The notes: generated by a model not told the origin, from the letters alone. A DNA stretch of 64,000 nt from Streptomyces sp. DG2A-72 (GCF_030499575.1 NZ_JASTLC010000001.1:930001-994000), one strand, 5' to 3'. Numbered from the stretch's first letter, positions 1 to 8,810 are shown. Numbers and translations: made by a program.

Positions 1-27
1 GGCGCGGCGGTCTACGGGGTACGGCAT
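1..27 (-). CDS. start of an unidentified gene, cut by window edge
   Basis: On the minus strand an ATG at 25-27 is preceded six bases upstream by a strong ribosome binding site (GAGGAG), and the frame then reads MPYPVDRRA out of the window. Only nine codons are visible, so no function can be given. The about 110 bases between this start and the next gene hold three direct repeats that could be its control region. The call rests only on the ribosome binding site and the open frame. Confidence 0.35.
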
Positions 28-65
28 GCTCCACTCCTCGGGGTTGGTGAGCGGTGGCTCGGTGA

Positions 66-140
66 GCGACGTATCAGAGACGCATGAGAAACGGGCCTGA
101 AAGCGACGTATCAGAATCATTCAGACATCGGCGTATCAGA
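66..140. repeat. three direct repeats GCGACGTATCAGA
   Basis: Two exact copies of a 13-base motif lie at 66-78 and 103-115, and a shorter third copy (GCGTATCAGA) lies at 131-140. The third copy contains the stop codon of the LacI-like sensor gene. They sit directly upstream of the minus-strand start at 27, so they may be regulator sites for that gene. No regulator is known to me for this motif. Confidence 0.6.
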
Positions 141-1071
141 AATCGAGGTCGAAGTCCGGGAACTCGGGTTCGGGTTCCGAACCGGGCACCGCTCGGCAGC
201 GCCCCGTGCTGGCGCGCAGGGTGATCAGGGGTTTCAGCAGGACGTGCCGGGGAGGTGAGCCGGGTGAGCGCAGCCGCCGCATCATCAGCTCGACGGCGAC
301 CCGGCTCATCTCCTTGGCGGGTATCTCCGCGGCGGTGAGCGGCGGTGTCACCTGCTCGGCCCAGGGGCTGGCCGCCACACCGACGACCGAGAAATCGCGC
401 GGCACGCTCTGGCCGTGCCGGATGAGCCCGCGGTAGACGCCCTCCAGGGCCGCCTCGTTCTGGGTGACCAGGGAGGTGGTCGCCGGGTCGTCCCGCAGGA
501 TCCGCTCCACGACCTCCTCCCCCGAGGCGAGGTCGTCGCCGCAGAGGTACGCGCGGGGGGTGAGCAGCAACTTCTTCATCGCCTCGGTGTAGCCCTCGTC
601 CCCGAGCCGGGCGAACCCGTACCCACTGTTGAACAGCCGCTCAGACCGGTTGACGAAGGCGATTCTGCTGTGGCCCAGGTCGGCGAGGTGCTGGACGCAA
701 CGGCCGGCCAGGCCGGCGAAGTCCAGATCGACCCAGCCGGCCACGTCGGCCCGGTGGTTGCGGCCGATGGCGACGAAAGGGAAGCCCGCCTCGGCCAGCT
801 GCTCGACCCGGTCGTCCTCCCGGCGGATCTCCATGACGATCACGCCGTCCACCTGCCGCTCGCCGACCATCCGCAGGAACGAGGGGTCGTCGTGCGAGAC
901 GCCGGGCGAGAGCAGCAGGTCGTAGCCGTACGCGGTGGCGGCCTCGGCAATCCCGCCGACGAAGGCGAGCTGCATGGTGGTGTAGTCGCGGTTGCGGCCG
1001 GCCGGCGGATAGAGCAGCCCGAGCGTGTGCGTTCCGCCGTCGGAACCCCCGTTTCTGGTGCGCTCCGCCAT
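136..1071 (-). CDS. LacI-type ligand-binding domain protein lacking the HTH
   Basis: The 311-residue product starts MAERTRNG and by residue 15 enters the first strand of the periplasmic-binding-like sensor domain of LacI/GalR repressors (HTLGLLYPPAG). The whole sensor fold follows, including DGVIVMEI, a GHSRIAFVN-type strand and the late FSVVGVAASPWAEQ. LacI repressors are normally about 340 residues with a 55-60 residue helix-turn-helix in front; here that part is absent, and upstream DNA is the coding end of the phosphatase gene, so no start was missed. There is no signal peptide, so it is a cytoplasmic sugar or effector sensor. The start lies two bases after the phosphatase stop codon (TGACCATG), so translation is coupled. 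A role in regulating the phosphatase is inference. Confidence 0.85.
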   Translation of the reverse strand: MAERTRNGGSDGGTHTLGLLYPPAGRNRDYTTMQLAFVGGIAEAATAYGYDLLLSPGVSHDDPSFLRMVGERQVDGVIVMEIRREDDRVEQLAEAGFPFVAIGRNHRADVAGWVDLDFAGLAGRCVQHLADLGHSRIAFVNRSERLFNSGYGFARLGDEGYTEAMKKLLLTPRAYLCGDDLASGEEVVERILRDDPATTSLVTQNEAALEGVYRGLIRHGQSVPRDFSVVGVAASPWAEQVTPPLTAAEIPAKEMSRVAVELMMRRLRSPGSPPRHVLLKPLITLRASTGRCRAVPGSEPEPEFPDFDLDF

Positions 1072-1073
1072 GG

Positions 1074-3533
1074 TCAGCCGGCCGGGAGGGATTGTTCGGC
1101 CCAGATGGTCTTGCCCACGGGGGTCTGGCGGGTGCCCCAGCCCTGGGTGAGCTGGGCCACCATGTGCAGCCCGCGACCGCCCTCGTCGTAGGTGCGGGCA
1201 CGGCGCAAGTGCGGAGCGGTGTTGCTGGCGTCGGACACCTCGCAGATCAGGGTCCGGTCCCGGATCAGCCTGAGGCCGATCGGTACGGCCCCGTAGCGGA
1301 TGGCGTTGGTGACCAGCTCGCTGACCACCAGCTCGGTGACGAACGCCGCGTCCCCGAGTCCCCAGAGCGCGAGCTGGCGGGAGACCTGGGCCCGGGCGTC
1401 GGCCACGATCGCGGGGTCGGACGACAGGGACCAGGCGGCGACCTGGTCCGCATGCAGGGCCCGGGTGCGGGCGAGGAGCAGGGCCACGTCGTCGGGAGGA
1501 GTCTCGGGCAACAGGCCCTTGAGAATGGCGTCGCAGGTGACCTCCAGCGAGGGAACGGGGCTGGCCAGGGCCTCGCAGAGCCGTTCGAGCCCGAGGCCGA
1601 TGTCGCGGTCGCGCGCCTCGATCAGGCCATCGGTGCAAAAGGCCAGCAGACTGCCCTCGGGCAGCTCCAGCTCGGTGGACTCGAAGGGCAGCCCTCCGAC
1701 GCCCAGCAGCGGACCGGGGCTGAGGCGGACCACGCTGGCCGTGCCGTCGGGGAGCAGCACGACAGGCGGGAGGTGGCCGGCGCTGGCCATGGTGCAGACA
1801 CGGGAGACCGGGTCGTAGACGGCGTACAGACAGGTCGCGCCGATCTCACCCAGGTCGTCCCGGATACGGCCGTCGACACTGTCGTCGTCCGCGGTGAGGT
1901 GGATGACCAGGTCGTCCAGGTGGGTGAGGAGTTCGTCCGGGGGCAGGTCCACGTCCGCGAGGGTGCGCACCGCGGTGCGCAGCCGCCCCATGGTGGCGGA
2001 GGCGTGGATGCCGTGCCCCACGACGTCACCGACGACCAGGGCCACGCGCGTACCCGACAGCGGCACGACGTCGAACCAGTCGCCGCCCACTCCCACACCC
2101 GTACCGGCCGGCAGATAGCGGTAGGCCACCTCGACGGCCGCCTGCCTGGGGAGGGCACGGGGCAGCAGACTGCGCTGGAGGGTGAGCGCGTTGGTGCGTT
2201 CGCGGGTGTAGCGGCGCGCGTTGTCCACTCCGACGGCCGCCCGGCCGGCGAGTTCCTCGGCGAGGATCAGGTCGTCCTGCTCGAAGGGCGGGGAACCGTC
2301 GGTGCGGGCGAAGACCGCTACCCCGAGGGTGATGCCCCGGGCGCGCAGCGGGGTGGCCATGACGGAGTGGAATCCGTACTCCTCGACGCGGGCGGTGCGC
2401 GCCTCGTCCGCGGCGACCCAGCGGGCGAAGTCGGGGTCGTCCACGCCGCTGAGCACCGGTTGCCCGCTGGTCAAACAGCGGGCGGGCGGTGAGAACGGGG
2501 GGTAGGTGTCGATTCCGCCGAGGTCGATGGCGGCCTCGGGCACGCCTTCGCCTTCGGTGGAGGACTGGTGCGCGACCCTGCGCAGTACCACGGCCGCGTC
2601 GACCGGTCCGGGCACCGGCTCCTCCCCGCGCAACACGGAGTCGAGCAGGTCCACGCTGGCGAAGTCGGCGAGCCGCGGGACGGCGAGATCGGCGAGCTCC
2701 TGGGCAGTGCGGGTCACGTTCAGGGTGGTGCCGATACTGATGCCCGCTTCTTGCATCAGGGCAAGCCGCCGGCGGGCCGTGTGCTGGTCGCTGCTGTCGA
2801 ACGCGGCGGTGGCTACGCCGACGACCTCACCGGTGGCGGGATCCCGGACGGGCCAGAGCTCGATGATCCAGGCGCGGTGACGGGCGGAGGCAAGGGGGGC
2901 GGCAGCTGCGGAGGACGACTCGAGGGCCGGGCGCTCGTACCGCATCGGTGTGGCCTCTTCGGCAACCCGGCGGACGCAGCGGAGGAAGCCTTCGTTGGTG
3001 GGGGTGGCCTCGTGCGGCTCGCTTCCGCTCTCGGGGACATGCTCCCCGCCGACCTCGGCGACCTGCTCGCCGCCTTCCGCAGCCGCGTTGATATGCCGCG
3101 AGGCGGACCCCGTGGGGTGGACGGAGAGCGCGATCGGGGCCTGGGCGAACGCCCACTCCACCATCCTCCGGTCGTGCTCCGATTCCGCGGGGCCGGTGGT
3201 GACGGTCACGACGAACCCCTGGGCCGTGCCGTCGCCGCCCAGCAACGGATGGGCATGCAGGCTCACCTCGACGCGGCGGCCGTCCCGGTGCCGCAGTGCC
3301 GCCGCACCGCTCCATTCCTGGGAGCCGGTGAAGGAGAGTCCAGCCGCCTCGGGGGCCTCCCGGCCGAGGAGCAGATCGGCCGCGGCGCGGCCTACGACCT
3401 CCGGGGCCCGGTAGCCCAGCAGCCGACGGGCGCCCTCGCTCCATCCAGTGACGATGCCGTCCAGGCTGACGGTGACTGTTGCGACATCGACTGACCACCT
3501 GCAGTGACCGTCTCCATGATCATAAGTGGCCAT
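1074..3533 (-). CDS. PAS-GAF-PP2C phosphatase with anti-sigma-type ATPase domain
   Basis: This 819-residue cytoplasmic protein has a PAS domain (about 15-115), a second PAS-like stretch (about 125-245), a GAF domain (about 270-440), a SpoIIE/PP2C serine phosphatase (about 455-680, metal-site motifs GVGGDWFDV and VVGDVVGHG, then FCTDGLIEARD) and a C-terminal HATPase_c domain of the RsbW/SpoIIAB kind (N-box ELVTNAIRYG, then GGRGLHMVAQL). Such fusions are common in Streptomyces and are thought to set the phosphorylation state of anti-sigma antagonists; kinase and phosphatase on one chain suggests a self-contained switch. The PAS and GAF domains should sense a small ligand or redox state. It is the first gene of a two-gene unit with the HTH-less LacI sensor. 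Start ATG at 3533; partner-switch targets are not visible nearby. Confidence 0.9.
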   Translation of the reverse strand: MATYDHGDGHCRWSVDVATVTVSLDGIVTGWSEGARRLLGYRAPEVVGRAAADLLLGREAPEAAGLSFTGSQEWSGAAALRHRDGRRVEVSLHAHPLLGGDGTAQGFVVTVTTGPAESEHDRRMVEWAFAQAPIALSVHPTGSASRHINAAAEGGEQVAEVGGEHVPESGSEPHEATPTNEGFLRCVRRVAEEATPMRYERPALESSSAAAAPLASARHRAWIIELWPVRDPATGEVVGVATAAFDSSDQHTARRRLALMQEAGISIGTTLNVTRTAQELADLAVPRLADFASVDLLDSVLRGEEPVPGPVDAAVVLRRVAHQSSTEGEGVPEAAIDLGGIDTYPPFSPPARCLTSGQPVLSGVDDPDFARWVAADEARTARVEEYGFHSVMATPLRARGITLGVAVFARTDGSPPFEQDDLILAEELAGRAAVGVDNARRYTRERTNALTLQRSLLPRALPRQAAVEVAYRYLPAGTGVGVGGDWFDVVPLSGTRVALVVGDVVGHGIHASATMGRLRTAVRTLADVDLPPDELLTHLDDLVIHLTADDDSVDGRIRDDLGEIGATCLYAVYDPVSRVCTMASAGHLPPVVLLPDGTASVVRLSPGPLLGVGGLPFESTELELPEGSLLAFCTDGLIEARDRDIGLGLERLCEALASPVPSLEVTCDAILKGLLPETPPDDVALLLARTRALHADQVAAWSLSSDPAIVADARAQVSRQLALWGLGDAAFVTELVVSELVTNAIRYGAVPIGLRLIRDRTLICEVSDASNTAPHLRRARTYDEGGRGLHMVAQLTQGWGTRQTPVGKTIWAEQSLPAG

Positions 3534-3688
3534 TCTTGCTCTATTCGCACGGTGAGGTTCCTCACAGACCCAGCGTGCGCGTCACCAAAGAAACGGACAA
3601 GTCAGGCGAGCGGCCTTCGCGCGCCGGTTCACCATCTCCAGCCGCGACACCCTTGTCCGAGTCACGACACTCCACCTAGCCTGACTTT

Positions 3689-4906
3689 GTGCCGCTAATA
3701 AACAAAGCCCGAACGCACAACGCCGTGCCGGGCAGCCGAAGCGACCTCACCCGACTCCGTATCGCCCTCACCGTCTTCTTCGCCCTCGACGGCTTCGTCT
3801 TCGCCGGCTGGGTCGTGCGCATCCCGGCCATCAAGGAGCAGACCAGCGCTTCCAGCAGCGCACTCGGCCTCGCCCTCCTCGGCGTCTCCGCCGGCGCGGT
3901 CGTGACGATGATGGTCACCGGCCGCCTGTGCCGTCGCTTCGGCACCCATCCGATGACCGTGATCTGCGGAATCCTGCTCTCCCTCAGCGTCGCGCTGCCC
4001 CCGCTCACCCACTCCGCGCCGGCACTCGGGGCCGTCCTGCTGGTCTTCGGTGCCGCGTACGGCGGGATCAACGTGGCGTTCAACAGCGCCGCAGTCGACC
4101 TGGTGCAAGCCCTGCAACGCCCCGTCATGCCCAGCTTCCACGCCGCGTTCAGCCTCGGCGGCATGATCGGCGCCGGGCTCGGTGCGCTCGTCGCCGGTGC
4201 GCTGACTCCGACGCAGCACCTGCTCGGCCTCACGCTGACCGGGCTGCTCGTCACCGGCCTCGCGGGCCGCACGCTGCTGCGTATCCAGCCACCGAAATCA
4301 GCCCCGAAATCACCCGGGAGTGCACCGCGGGGGGAGTCCGCGCCGCGCCGGCCGGGATCCCGTACCCGCCCCCTCGTGATCACCTTCGGCCTCATCGCGC
4401 TGTGCACGGCCTATGGCGAGGGCGCCCTGGCCGACTGGAGCGCGCTGCACCTGGAGCAGGATCTGGACGCCACGGCGGGTGTCGCGGCGGTCGGCTATTC
4501 CTGCTTCGCGCTCGCCATGACCATCGGGCGGCTCACCGGCACCCAACTGCTCGAACGCCTCGGCCAGACACGCACGTTGGTGTACGGCGGCACGACCGCC
4601 GCCGCCGGCATGCTGCTCGGCGCCCTCGCTCCCGCCCTCTGGGCGGCCCTCCTCGGTTTCGTGATCGCCGGACTCGGTCTGGCCAATCTCTTCCCTGTCG
4701 CCGTCGAACGCGCGGGCGCGCTGGCCGGCCCCGACGGTGTCGCCGTCGCGTCCACGTTCGGCTACGGCGGCATGCTCCTGGGACCGCCCGCCATCGGGTT
4801 CATGGCGGACTGGTTCTCCCTTCCCACCGCCCTCACCAGCGTTGCGGCACTGGCGGCGTCGGCCGCACTCATCGCCGTCGTGACACGACGTGCGGCGGCC
4901 GGCTGA
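3689..4906 (+). CDS. MFS transporter (YbjJ-like)
   Basis: The 405-residue protein has twelve predicted membrane helices in two halves split by a charged, proline-rich loop (about 200-230, PKSAPKSPGSAPRGE). The first half carries the MFS loop signature region (TGRLCRRFGTHP). Overall it resembles the YbjJ-type group of putative drug or sugar-analogue exporters, but the substrate cannot be read from sequence. It starts with GTG at 3689, directly after CTAGCCTGACTTT; no good ribosome binding site is present, so translation may be leaderless. It is divergent from the phosphatase across 155 bases. Confidence 0.85.
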   Translation: MPLINKARTHNAVPGSRSDLTRLRIALTVFFALDGFVFAGWVVRIPAIKEQTSASSSALGLALLGVSAGAVVTMMVTGRLCRRFGTHPMTVICGILLSLSVALPPLTHSAPALGAVLLVFGAAYGGINVAFNSAAVDLVQALQRPVMPSFHAAFSLGGMIGAGLGALVAGALTPTQHLLGLTLTGLLVTGLAGRTLLRIQPPKSAPKSPGSAPRGESAPRRPGSRTRPLVITFGLIALCTAYGEGALADWSALHLEQDLDATAGVAAVGYSCFALAMTIGRLTGTQLLERLGQTRTLVYGGTTAAAGMLLGALAPALWAALLGFVIAGLGLANLFPVAVERAGALAGPDGVAVASTFGYGGMLLGPPAIGFMADWFSLPTALTSVAALAASAALIAVVTRRAAAG

Positions 4907-5116
4907 GGCGCGGATGCCCGGCGACGGAGTCGGCACTCGCAGGAGGCCGCGGGCTCGTATCGAGAGGTTTGCGTCGTGACGAATCGGTGAGGCGCACGAG
5001 ATGTCGCGCCGCTTCGTCACAGCAGTCACTCCCGTAAGACCAAGACCTGTATCCAACTGCCCGGTAGGACCTGCGTCCCACCGCGCTCATCCGCTGCGCT
5101 GTACGCAGGGGGCGGT
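4907..5116. other. intergenic region with inverted repeat GTGACGAA/TTCGTCAC
   Basis: The 210 bases between the MFS gene and the acyltransferase gene hold no recognisable ORF. An exact 8-base inverted repeat lies at 4976-4983 and 5013-5020, with 29 bases between the arms. It could be the upstream gene's terminator or an operator for the acyltransferase gene; I cannot decide which. Confidence 0.4.
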
Positions 5117-6244
5117 GTGGTGAACCGGGCCACGGACACCGCACGCGACCGCGACGAGGCCCCGGCGCTGGAAGGAACGAAGCAGCGCGACGCGTTCTTC
5201 GACAACGCCAAGTATCTGGCGATCGTGCTGGTGGCGATGGGGCACGCCTGGGAGCCACTGCGCGACGGAAGCCGGACCGTCATGGCGCTCTACACGCTCG
5301 TGTACGCCTTCCACATGCCGGCGTTCATCGTCATCTCCGGCTATTTCTCGCGTGGTTTCGACGCGCGCCCGGAGCAGCTCAAACGGCTGGTGACCGGTCT
5401 GGTCGTCCCGTACGTCGTGTTCGAGACGGCATACACCCTCTTCACCAGGTGGACCGACCAGGTGCCGGACCGCCCCGTCACCTTGCTGGATCCCCTGTAT
5501 CTGACGTGGTTCCTGGTGGCGTTGTTCATCTGGCGGCTGACCACGCCGCTGTGGCGGTCGGTGCGCCGGCCCCTGCCGGTCGCGCTCGCCGTCGCGATGC
5601 TGGCGACCCTGGGGCCGAGCATCGGCAACGACCTCGATCTGCAGCGCACCTTGCAGTTCCTGCCGTACTTCGTGCTGGGCCTGTACCTGAAGCCCGAGCA
5701 CTTCCGGCTGGTCCGGCGGCGCGCGGTGCGGATTGGGGCCGTGCCGGTGTTCATGGGCGCGTTCGTCGCGGCGTACTGGGCGGTACCCCGGATGAGCAGT
5801 GCCTGGTTCTACCACCGTGACAGCGCCCAGGAACTCGGCGCACCGGCCTGGTACGGGCCCGTGATGACGCTGGTCACCTTCGGCTGCTCGATGCTCCTTG
5901 TGGCCTGTTTCCTCGCCTGGGTGCCGGGGCGGCGCATGTGGTTCACCGTGCTGGGCGCAGGCACTCTGTACGGCTATCTGCTGCACGGGTTCGTGGCTCA
6001 GGGCGCCAAGTTCTGGGGCTGGTACGCCCCCGCCTGGGTTCATGGGCCGCTGGGCTGCATCGCCGTCACCGTGGTGGCGGCCGGTGTCGTCACCGTGCTG
6101 TGCACCCCGCCCGTACGGCAGGTCTTCCGCTTCGCCGTGGAACCGAGGATCAGCTGGGCGTTCCGGCAGGACGCGTTCCGAGGGCGCCCCCACCCGGCCG
6201 TCGCACCATGTAGAGATCGATCGGGTCCTGAGCTTCTACGGTGA
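5117..6244 (+). CDS. acyltransferase-3 family membrane protein
   Basis: The 375-residue protein has about ten membrane helices and the acyltransferase-3 pattern: FFDNAKYLAIVLVAMGHAWEP near residue 30, with the conserved helix-1 histidine, then FHMPAFIVISGYFSRG. Relatives annotated as fucose 4-O-acetylase move acyl groups onto cell-surface sugars or polymers. It starts at GTG 5117. Its last 95 bases overlap the 3' end of the convergent GNAT gene, and the C-terminus after about residue 345 (PRISWAFRQDAF onwards) is arginine- and proline-rich and probably not part of the fold. Function beyond O-acyl transfer is inferred from family only. Confidence 0.85.
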   Translation: MVNRATDTARDRDEAPALEGTKQRDAFFDNAKYLAIVLVAMGHAWEPLRDGSRTVMALYTLVYAFHMPAFIVISGYFSRGFDARPEQLKRLVTGLVVPYVVFETAYTLFTRWTDQVPDRPVTLLDPLYLTWFLVALFIWRLTTPLWRSVRRPLPVALAVAMLATLGPSIGNDLDLQRTLQFLPYFVLGLYLKPEHFRLVRRRAVRIGAVPVFMGAFVAAYWAVPRMSSAWFYHRDSAQELGAPAWYGPVMTLVTFGCSMLLVACFLAWVPGRRMWFTVLGAGTLYGYLLHGFVAQGAKFWGWYAPAWVHGPLGCIAVTVVAAGVVTVLCTPPVRQVFRFAVEPRISWAFRQDAFRGRPHPAVAPCRDRSGPELLR

Positions 6245-6698
6245 ACCCGTGGCGCTCGTACAGCCGTCGGGCGGCGCTGCCCTGGAGGACGTTCAGGCGG
6301 ACGGGCATGTGGTCGGCGTCGATCCGCTGCAGCAGAGTGCTCAGGACGGCCGATCCGAGTCCCCGGCCCTGGAGACGCGGAGCGAGATAGAAGTGCTCCA
6401 GCCACCGCCCGTCCTCGGCCGGGCGCACGGTGACGCAGCCCGCGAAGGCGCCCTCGGCCACGATGACCGACGTGTGCTGCGGGGAGAAGGAATCCCGCAG
6501 CCGCTGCCGGACCCGATGCTCGTCGAACCGTCCCAACCGCTCCAGATCCGGGCGCATCACCGTCGCCCGCAGCTCCGCGATCGCCTCGACATCCGCCGGC
6601 TCAGCGGAACGCAGGGCCCATTCCATGGGACGGCCCGATGCGTTTCCGCGCGCCGTCCCGCCCGGCTGTACCGCGTTCACCTGCGCGCTTGTGTCCAT
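6150..6698 (-). CDS. GNAT family N-acetyltransferase
   Basis: The 182-residue protein has the GNAT fold: an N-terminal RSAEPADVEAIAELR strand-helix, then the acetyl-CoA loop APRLQGRGLGSAVLSTLL around residue 105-122, and a C-terminal SAARRLYERHGFTVEAQ segment. The acceptor is unknown. The start may be ATG 6698 or the internal MEWALRS, which is where the domain begins. It converges on the acyltransferase-3 gene with a 95-base overlap. Confidence 0.85.
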   Translation of the reverse strand: MDTSAQVNAVQPGGTARGNASGRPMEWALRSAEPADVEAIAELRATVMRPDLERLGRFDEHRVRQRLRDSFSPQHTSVIVAEGAFAGCVTVRPAEDGRWLEHFYLAPRLQGRGLGSAVLSTLLQRIDADHMPVRLNVLQGSAARRLYERHGFTVEAQDPIDLYMVRRPGGGALGTRPAGTPS

Positions 6699-6752
6699 GG
6701 CCGAAGTATCTCAACGGTTCAGTGCAGCCACGCACGCAGCGTGGTTCCCCGC

Positions 6753-7418
6753 TCAGCCCGGCAGTCGCTGCGTCACCCGCCACAGCCGGCGCGGCAGTTC
6801 GCCCTCCTCGAAGGCGTACACGTCGACGCCTTCCCAGCCTTCCGCCAGTTCCTCCACCAGCGTGCGGTCGAAGAAGTGCACCGCGAAGCCGCCGTGTTCG
6901 AAGATGTCGTCGCCGTGGGAGACGCCGGCGCCGTAGTGGGCGTCCCCGATGTGGCGGACGGAGTAGACGAAGGCACCGCCGGGGCGCAGCACGCGGCGTA
7001 CCTCGGTGACGAGGGCGTGGATCTCCTCGGTGGACAGGGCCATGCACAGCAGCATGTGCGCGAACACCCCGTCCTCGGACGCGTCGGGCAGCGGCAGCGC
7101 CTCGCGTACGTCGTGGACCGTCGTCGTCACCGACAGGCCGGACCCGGCCGCCCGGGCGCGGAGTTGCTCCAGGCCCTCGGCGCTGAAATCCGTGGCGTGC
7201 ACGGCGAAGCCCTCGCGGGCGAAGTACAGGGCGTCCCGTCCGTGCCCCGCGCCCAGCTCCAGCACCTCGTGTGCGCCCGCCCGCCGGAAGACCTCGGCGG
7301 CGTGCACCGCGGGAGCGGACGGCTCGTCGCCGTACATGCCCGGATGACCGGCGTAGGTGCGCTGCCAGTGCTGCCGCTGCTCCCGAGCCAGTGCCTCGTC
7401 CTGCTCCCGCTCGCCCAT
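6753..7418 (-). CDS. class I SAM-dependent methyltransferase
   Basis: The 221-residue protein has the Rossmann methyltransferase motifs: VLELGAGHGRDALYFAREGFAVHATDFS (SAM loop and acidic motif II), then DGVFAHMLLCMALSTEEI and VRRVLRPGGAFVYSVRHIGD. Residues 20-60 (RTYAGHPGMYGDEPS) are a short cap. The substrate is unknown. It is divergent from the mycothiol-family gene with 143 bases between the starts. Confidence 0.85.
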   Translation of the reverse strand: MGEREQDEALAREQRQHWQRTYAGHPGMYGDEPSAPAVHAAEVFRRAGAHEVLELGAGHGRDALYFAREGFAVHATDFSAEGLEQLRARAAGSGLSVTTTVHDVREALPLPDASEDGVFAHMLLCMALSTEEIHALVTEVRRVLRPGGAFVYSVRHIGDAHYGAGVSHGDDIFEHGGFAVHFFDRTLVEELAEGWEGVDVYAFEEGELPRRLWRVTQRLPG

Positions 7419-7561
7419 CGGTACTCCTCCGTTTCGCGAAGCCCCGACGGGGCCGAGGGCAGCCTAAGGTCCACGCGCCGGGTTACCGGGGAACCCGGCG
7501 GCCCGATCTCCAGCCTCTGCGCTCTTCCCTTCGACCGCACTCCATACGGCACACTCGGCGC

Positions 7562-8305
7562 ATGGAGACAGCCGAGTTCGTACGGATACTCGACCGGGAA
7601 GGCCAGTCGCTGGCCTCGGCCGCCGAGGATGCCGGCACCGACGTGAAAGTACCGACCTGCCCGGACTGGCAGGTGCGGGACCTGCTGCGGCACACCGGGA
7701 TGGTGCATCGCTGGGCGGCGGCCTTCGTCGCCGAGGGGCACACCGCCTACCACCCCGACGGGGGCCTGCCCGACCTCGACGGGGCCGACCTCGTGGCCTG
7801 GTTCCGCGAAGGGCACCGGTATCTCGTCGACACCCTCTCCACCGCCGCTCCCGACGTGGAGTGCTGGCATTTCCTGCCCGCGCCGTCGCCACTCGCGTTC
7901 TGGACGCGCAGGCAGGCGCACGAGACCACCGTGCACCGTTTCGACGCCGAACTGGCCCGCGGCGGAACGCCGTCCGAGATCGCCCCCGCCTTCGCGGTGG
8001 ACGGCATCGACGAACTGCTGCTCGCGTTCCACGCCCGCCCCAAGAGCAGGGTGCGCACCGATGAGCCCCGGGTGCTGCGGGTGCGGGCGACGGACACGGA
8101 CGACGCGGTGTGGACCGTACGACTGTCTCCGGAGCCGCCCGCGGCCACACGCGACGACGCCTCGGCCGCGATCGCCGCCGACTGCGAGATCAGTGGTCCG
8201 GCGGCCCGGATCTATCTGTCGCTCTGGAACCGGCTGCCGTTCCCCGCCGTCAAGGGCGACGCCTCGCTCGCCGCGCTGTGGCGGGAGAAGTCCGCCGTCA
8301 CATGA
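7562..8305 (+). CDS. maleylpyruvate isomerase-family mycothiol-dependent protein
   Basis: The 247-residue product begins METAEFVRILDREGQSLASAA and shows the DinB/MDMPI-like four-helix domain with VPTCPDWQVRDLLRHTGMVHRW, then a C-terminal MDMPI domain. The histidine in LLRHTGMVHRW matches the position of the metal ligands in this family. Members use mycothiol or act as unknown thiol-dependent enzymes in actinobacteria. The ATG at 7562 fits the usual family length; longer upstream starts would only add arginine-rich translation. It ends 13 bases before the convergent MarR gene. Confidence 0.85.
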   Translation: METAEFVRILDREGQSLASAAEDAGTDVKVPTCPDWQVRDLLRHTGMVHRWAAAFVAEGHTAYHPDGGLPDLDGADLVAWFREGHRYLVDTLSTAAPDVECWHFLPAPSPLAFWTRRQAHETTVHRFDAELARGGTPSEIAPAFAVDGIDELLLAFHARPKSRVRTDEPRVLRVRATDTDDAVWTVRLSPEPPAATRDDASAAIAADCEISGPAARIYLSLWNRLPFPAVKGDASLAALWREKSAVT

Positions 8306-8318
8306 AGTTGAGCCGCCG

Positions 8319-8723
8319 TCACGTGGCCCTGGGGCCGGCGAGCATCCGCGTCAGCACCTCGCGCTGCACCGGCAGCACCTCGCCGTGCAGCGAGCGCCCC
8401 TTCGGGGTGAGGGCCACCTTGACGCCTCGCCGGTCCTCCGGGCACATGCCGCGCTCGACGAGGCCGTCCTTCTCGAGCCGGGCGACGAGCCGGGACAGTG
8501 CGCTCTGGGTGAGGTGGACGCGCTCGGAGATCTCCTGGACGCGGTAGGAACAGGTGCCGTCCACCGCGCGCGCCTCGGCCAGGACGTCGAGTACCTGGAA
8601 GTCGCTTGCGCACAGGCCGTGTTGGTGGAGAGCGCGGTCGAGTTCGCACTGTGTGCGCGCATGGAGTGCGAGCATGTCGCGCCACTGTTCCACGAGCGTC
8701 TGTTCGGGCTTCTTCGCCGCCAT
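8319..8723 (-). CDS. MarR family transcriptional repressor
   Basis: The 134-residue protein has the winged-helix MarR core: CSYRVQEISERVHLTQSALSRLVARLEKDGLVER with the wing CPEDRRGVKVALTPKGRSL. It lies divergent from a DHA2-type exporter, with 87 bases and a large dyad between the start codons, the standard arrangement for a repressor that controls the exporter and itself and is released by a compound the pump removes. The inducer is unknown. Confidence 0.9.
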   Translation of the reverse strand: MAAKKPEQTLVEQWRDMLALHARTQCELDRALHQHGLCASDFQVLDVLAEARAVDGTCSYRVQEISERVHLTQSALSRLVARLEKDGLVERGMCPEDRRGVKVALTPKGRSLHGEVLPVQREVLTRMLAGPRAT

Positions 8724-8755
8724 AGCGCGGCACCGTAGCAGAGAAGCGGCTTTGT

Positions 8756-8789
8756 TGCATCAGAATTAAATGCGCTCGCATCTGATGCA
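8756..8789. promoter_or_regulatory. MarR operator (nested palindromes)
   Basis: An exact 9-base inverted repeat, TGCATCAGA at 8756-8764 and TCTGATGCA at 8781-8789, encloses another palindrome ATGCGCTCGCAT at 8770-8781. It lies 33 bases before the marR-type start and 22 bases before the exporter start, so a bound dimer would block both promoters. Assignment to this MarR protein is inferred from position. Confidence 0.7.
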
Positions 8790-8810
8790 TGCGCATGTAT
8801 TGTCTGCAGC

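Noticed and set aside
4976..5020. Inverted repeat taken as a sure terminator
   Set aside because: The 29-base loop is long for a terminator and the position also fits an operator, so I left its role open.
3689..5037. Long open frames on both strands over the MFS gene and similar long frames over most genes
   Set aside because: In such GC-rich DNA the other frames stay open. Their residues are Arg/Pro/Ala-rich with no domain, and they overlap genes with clear motifs.
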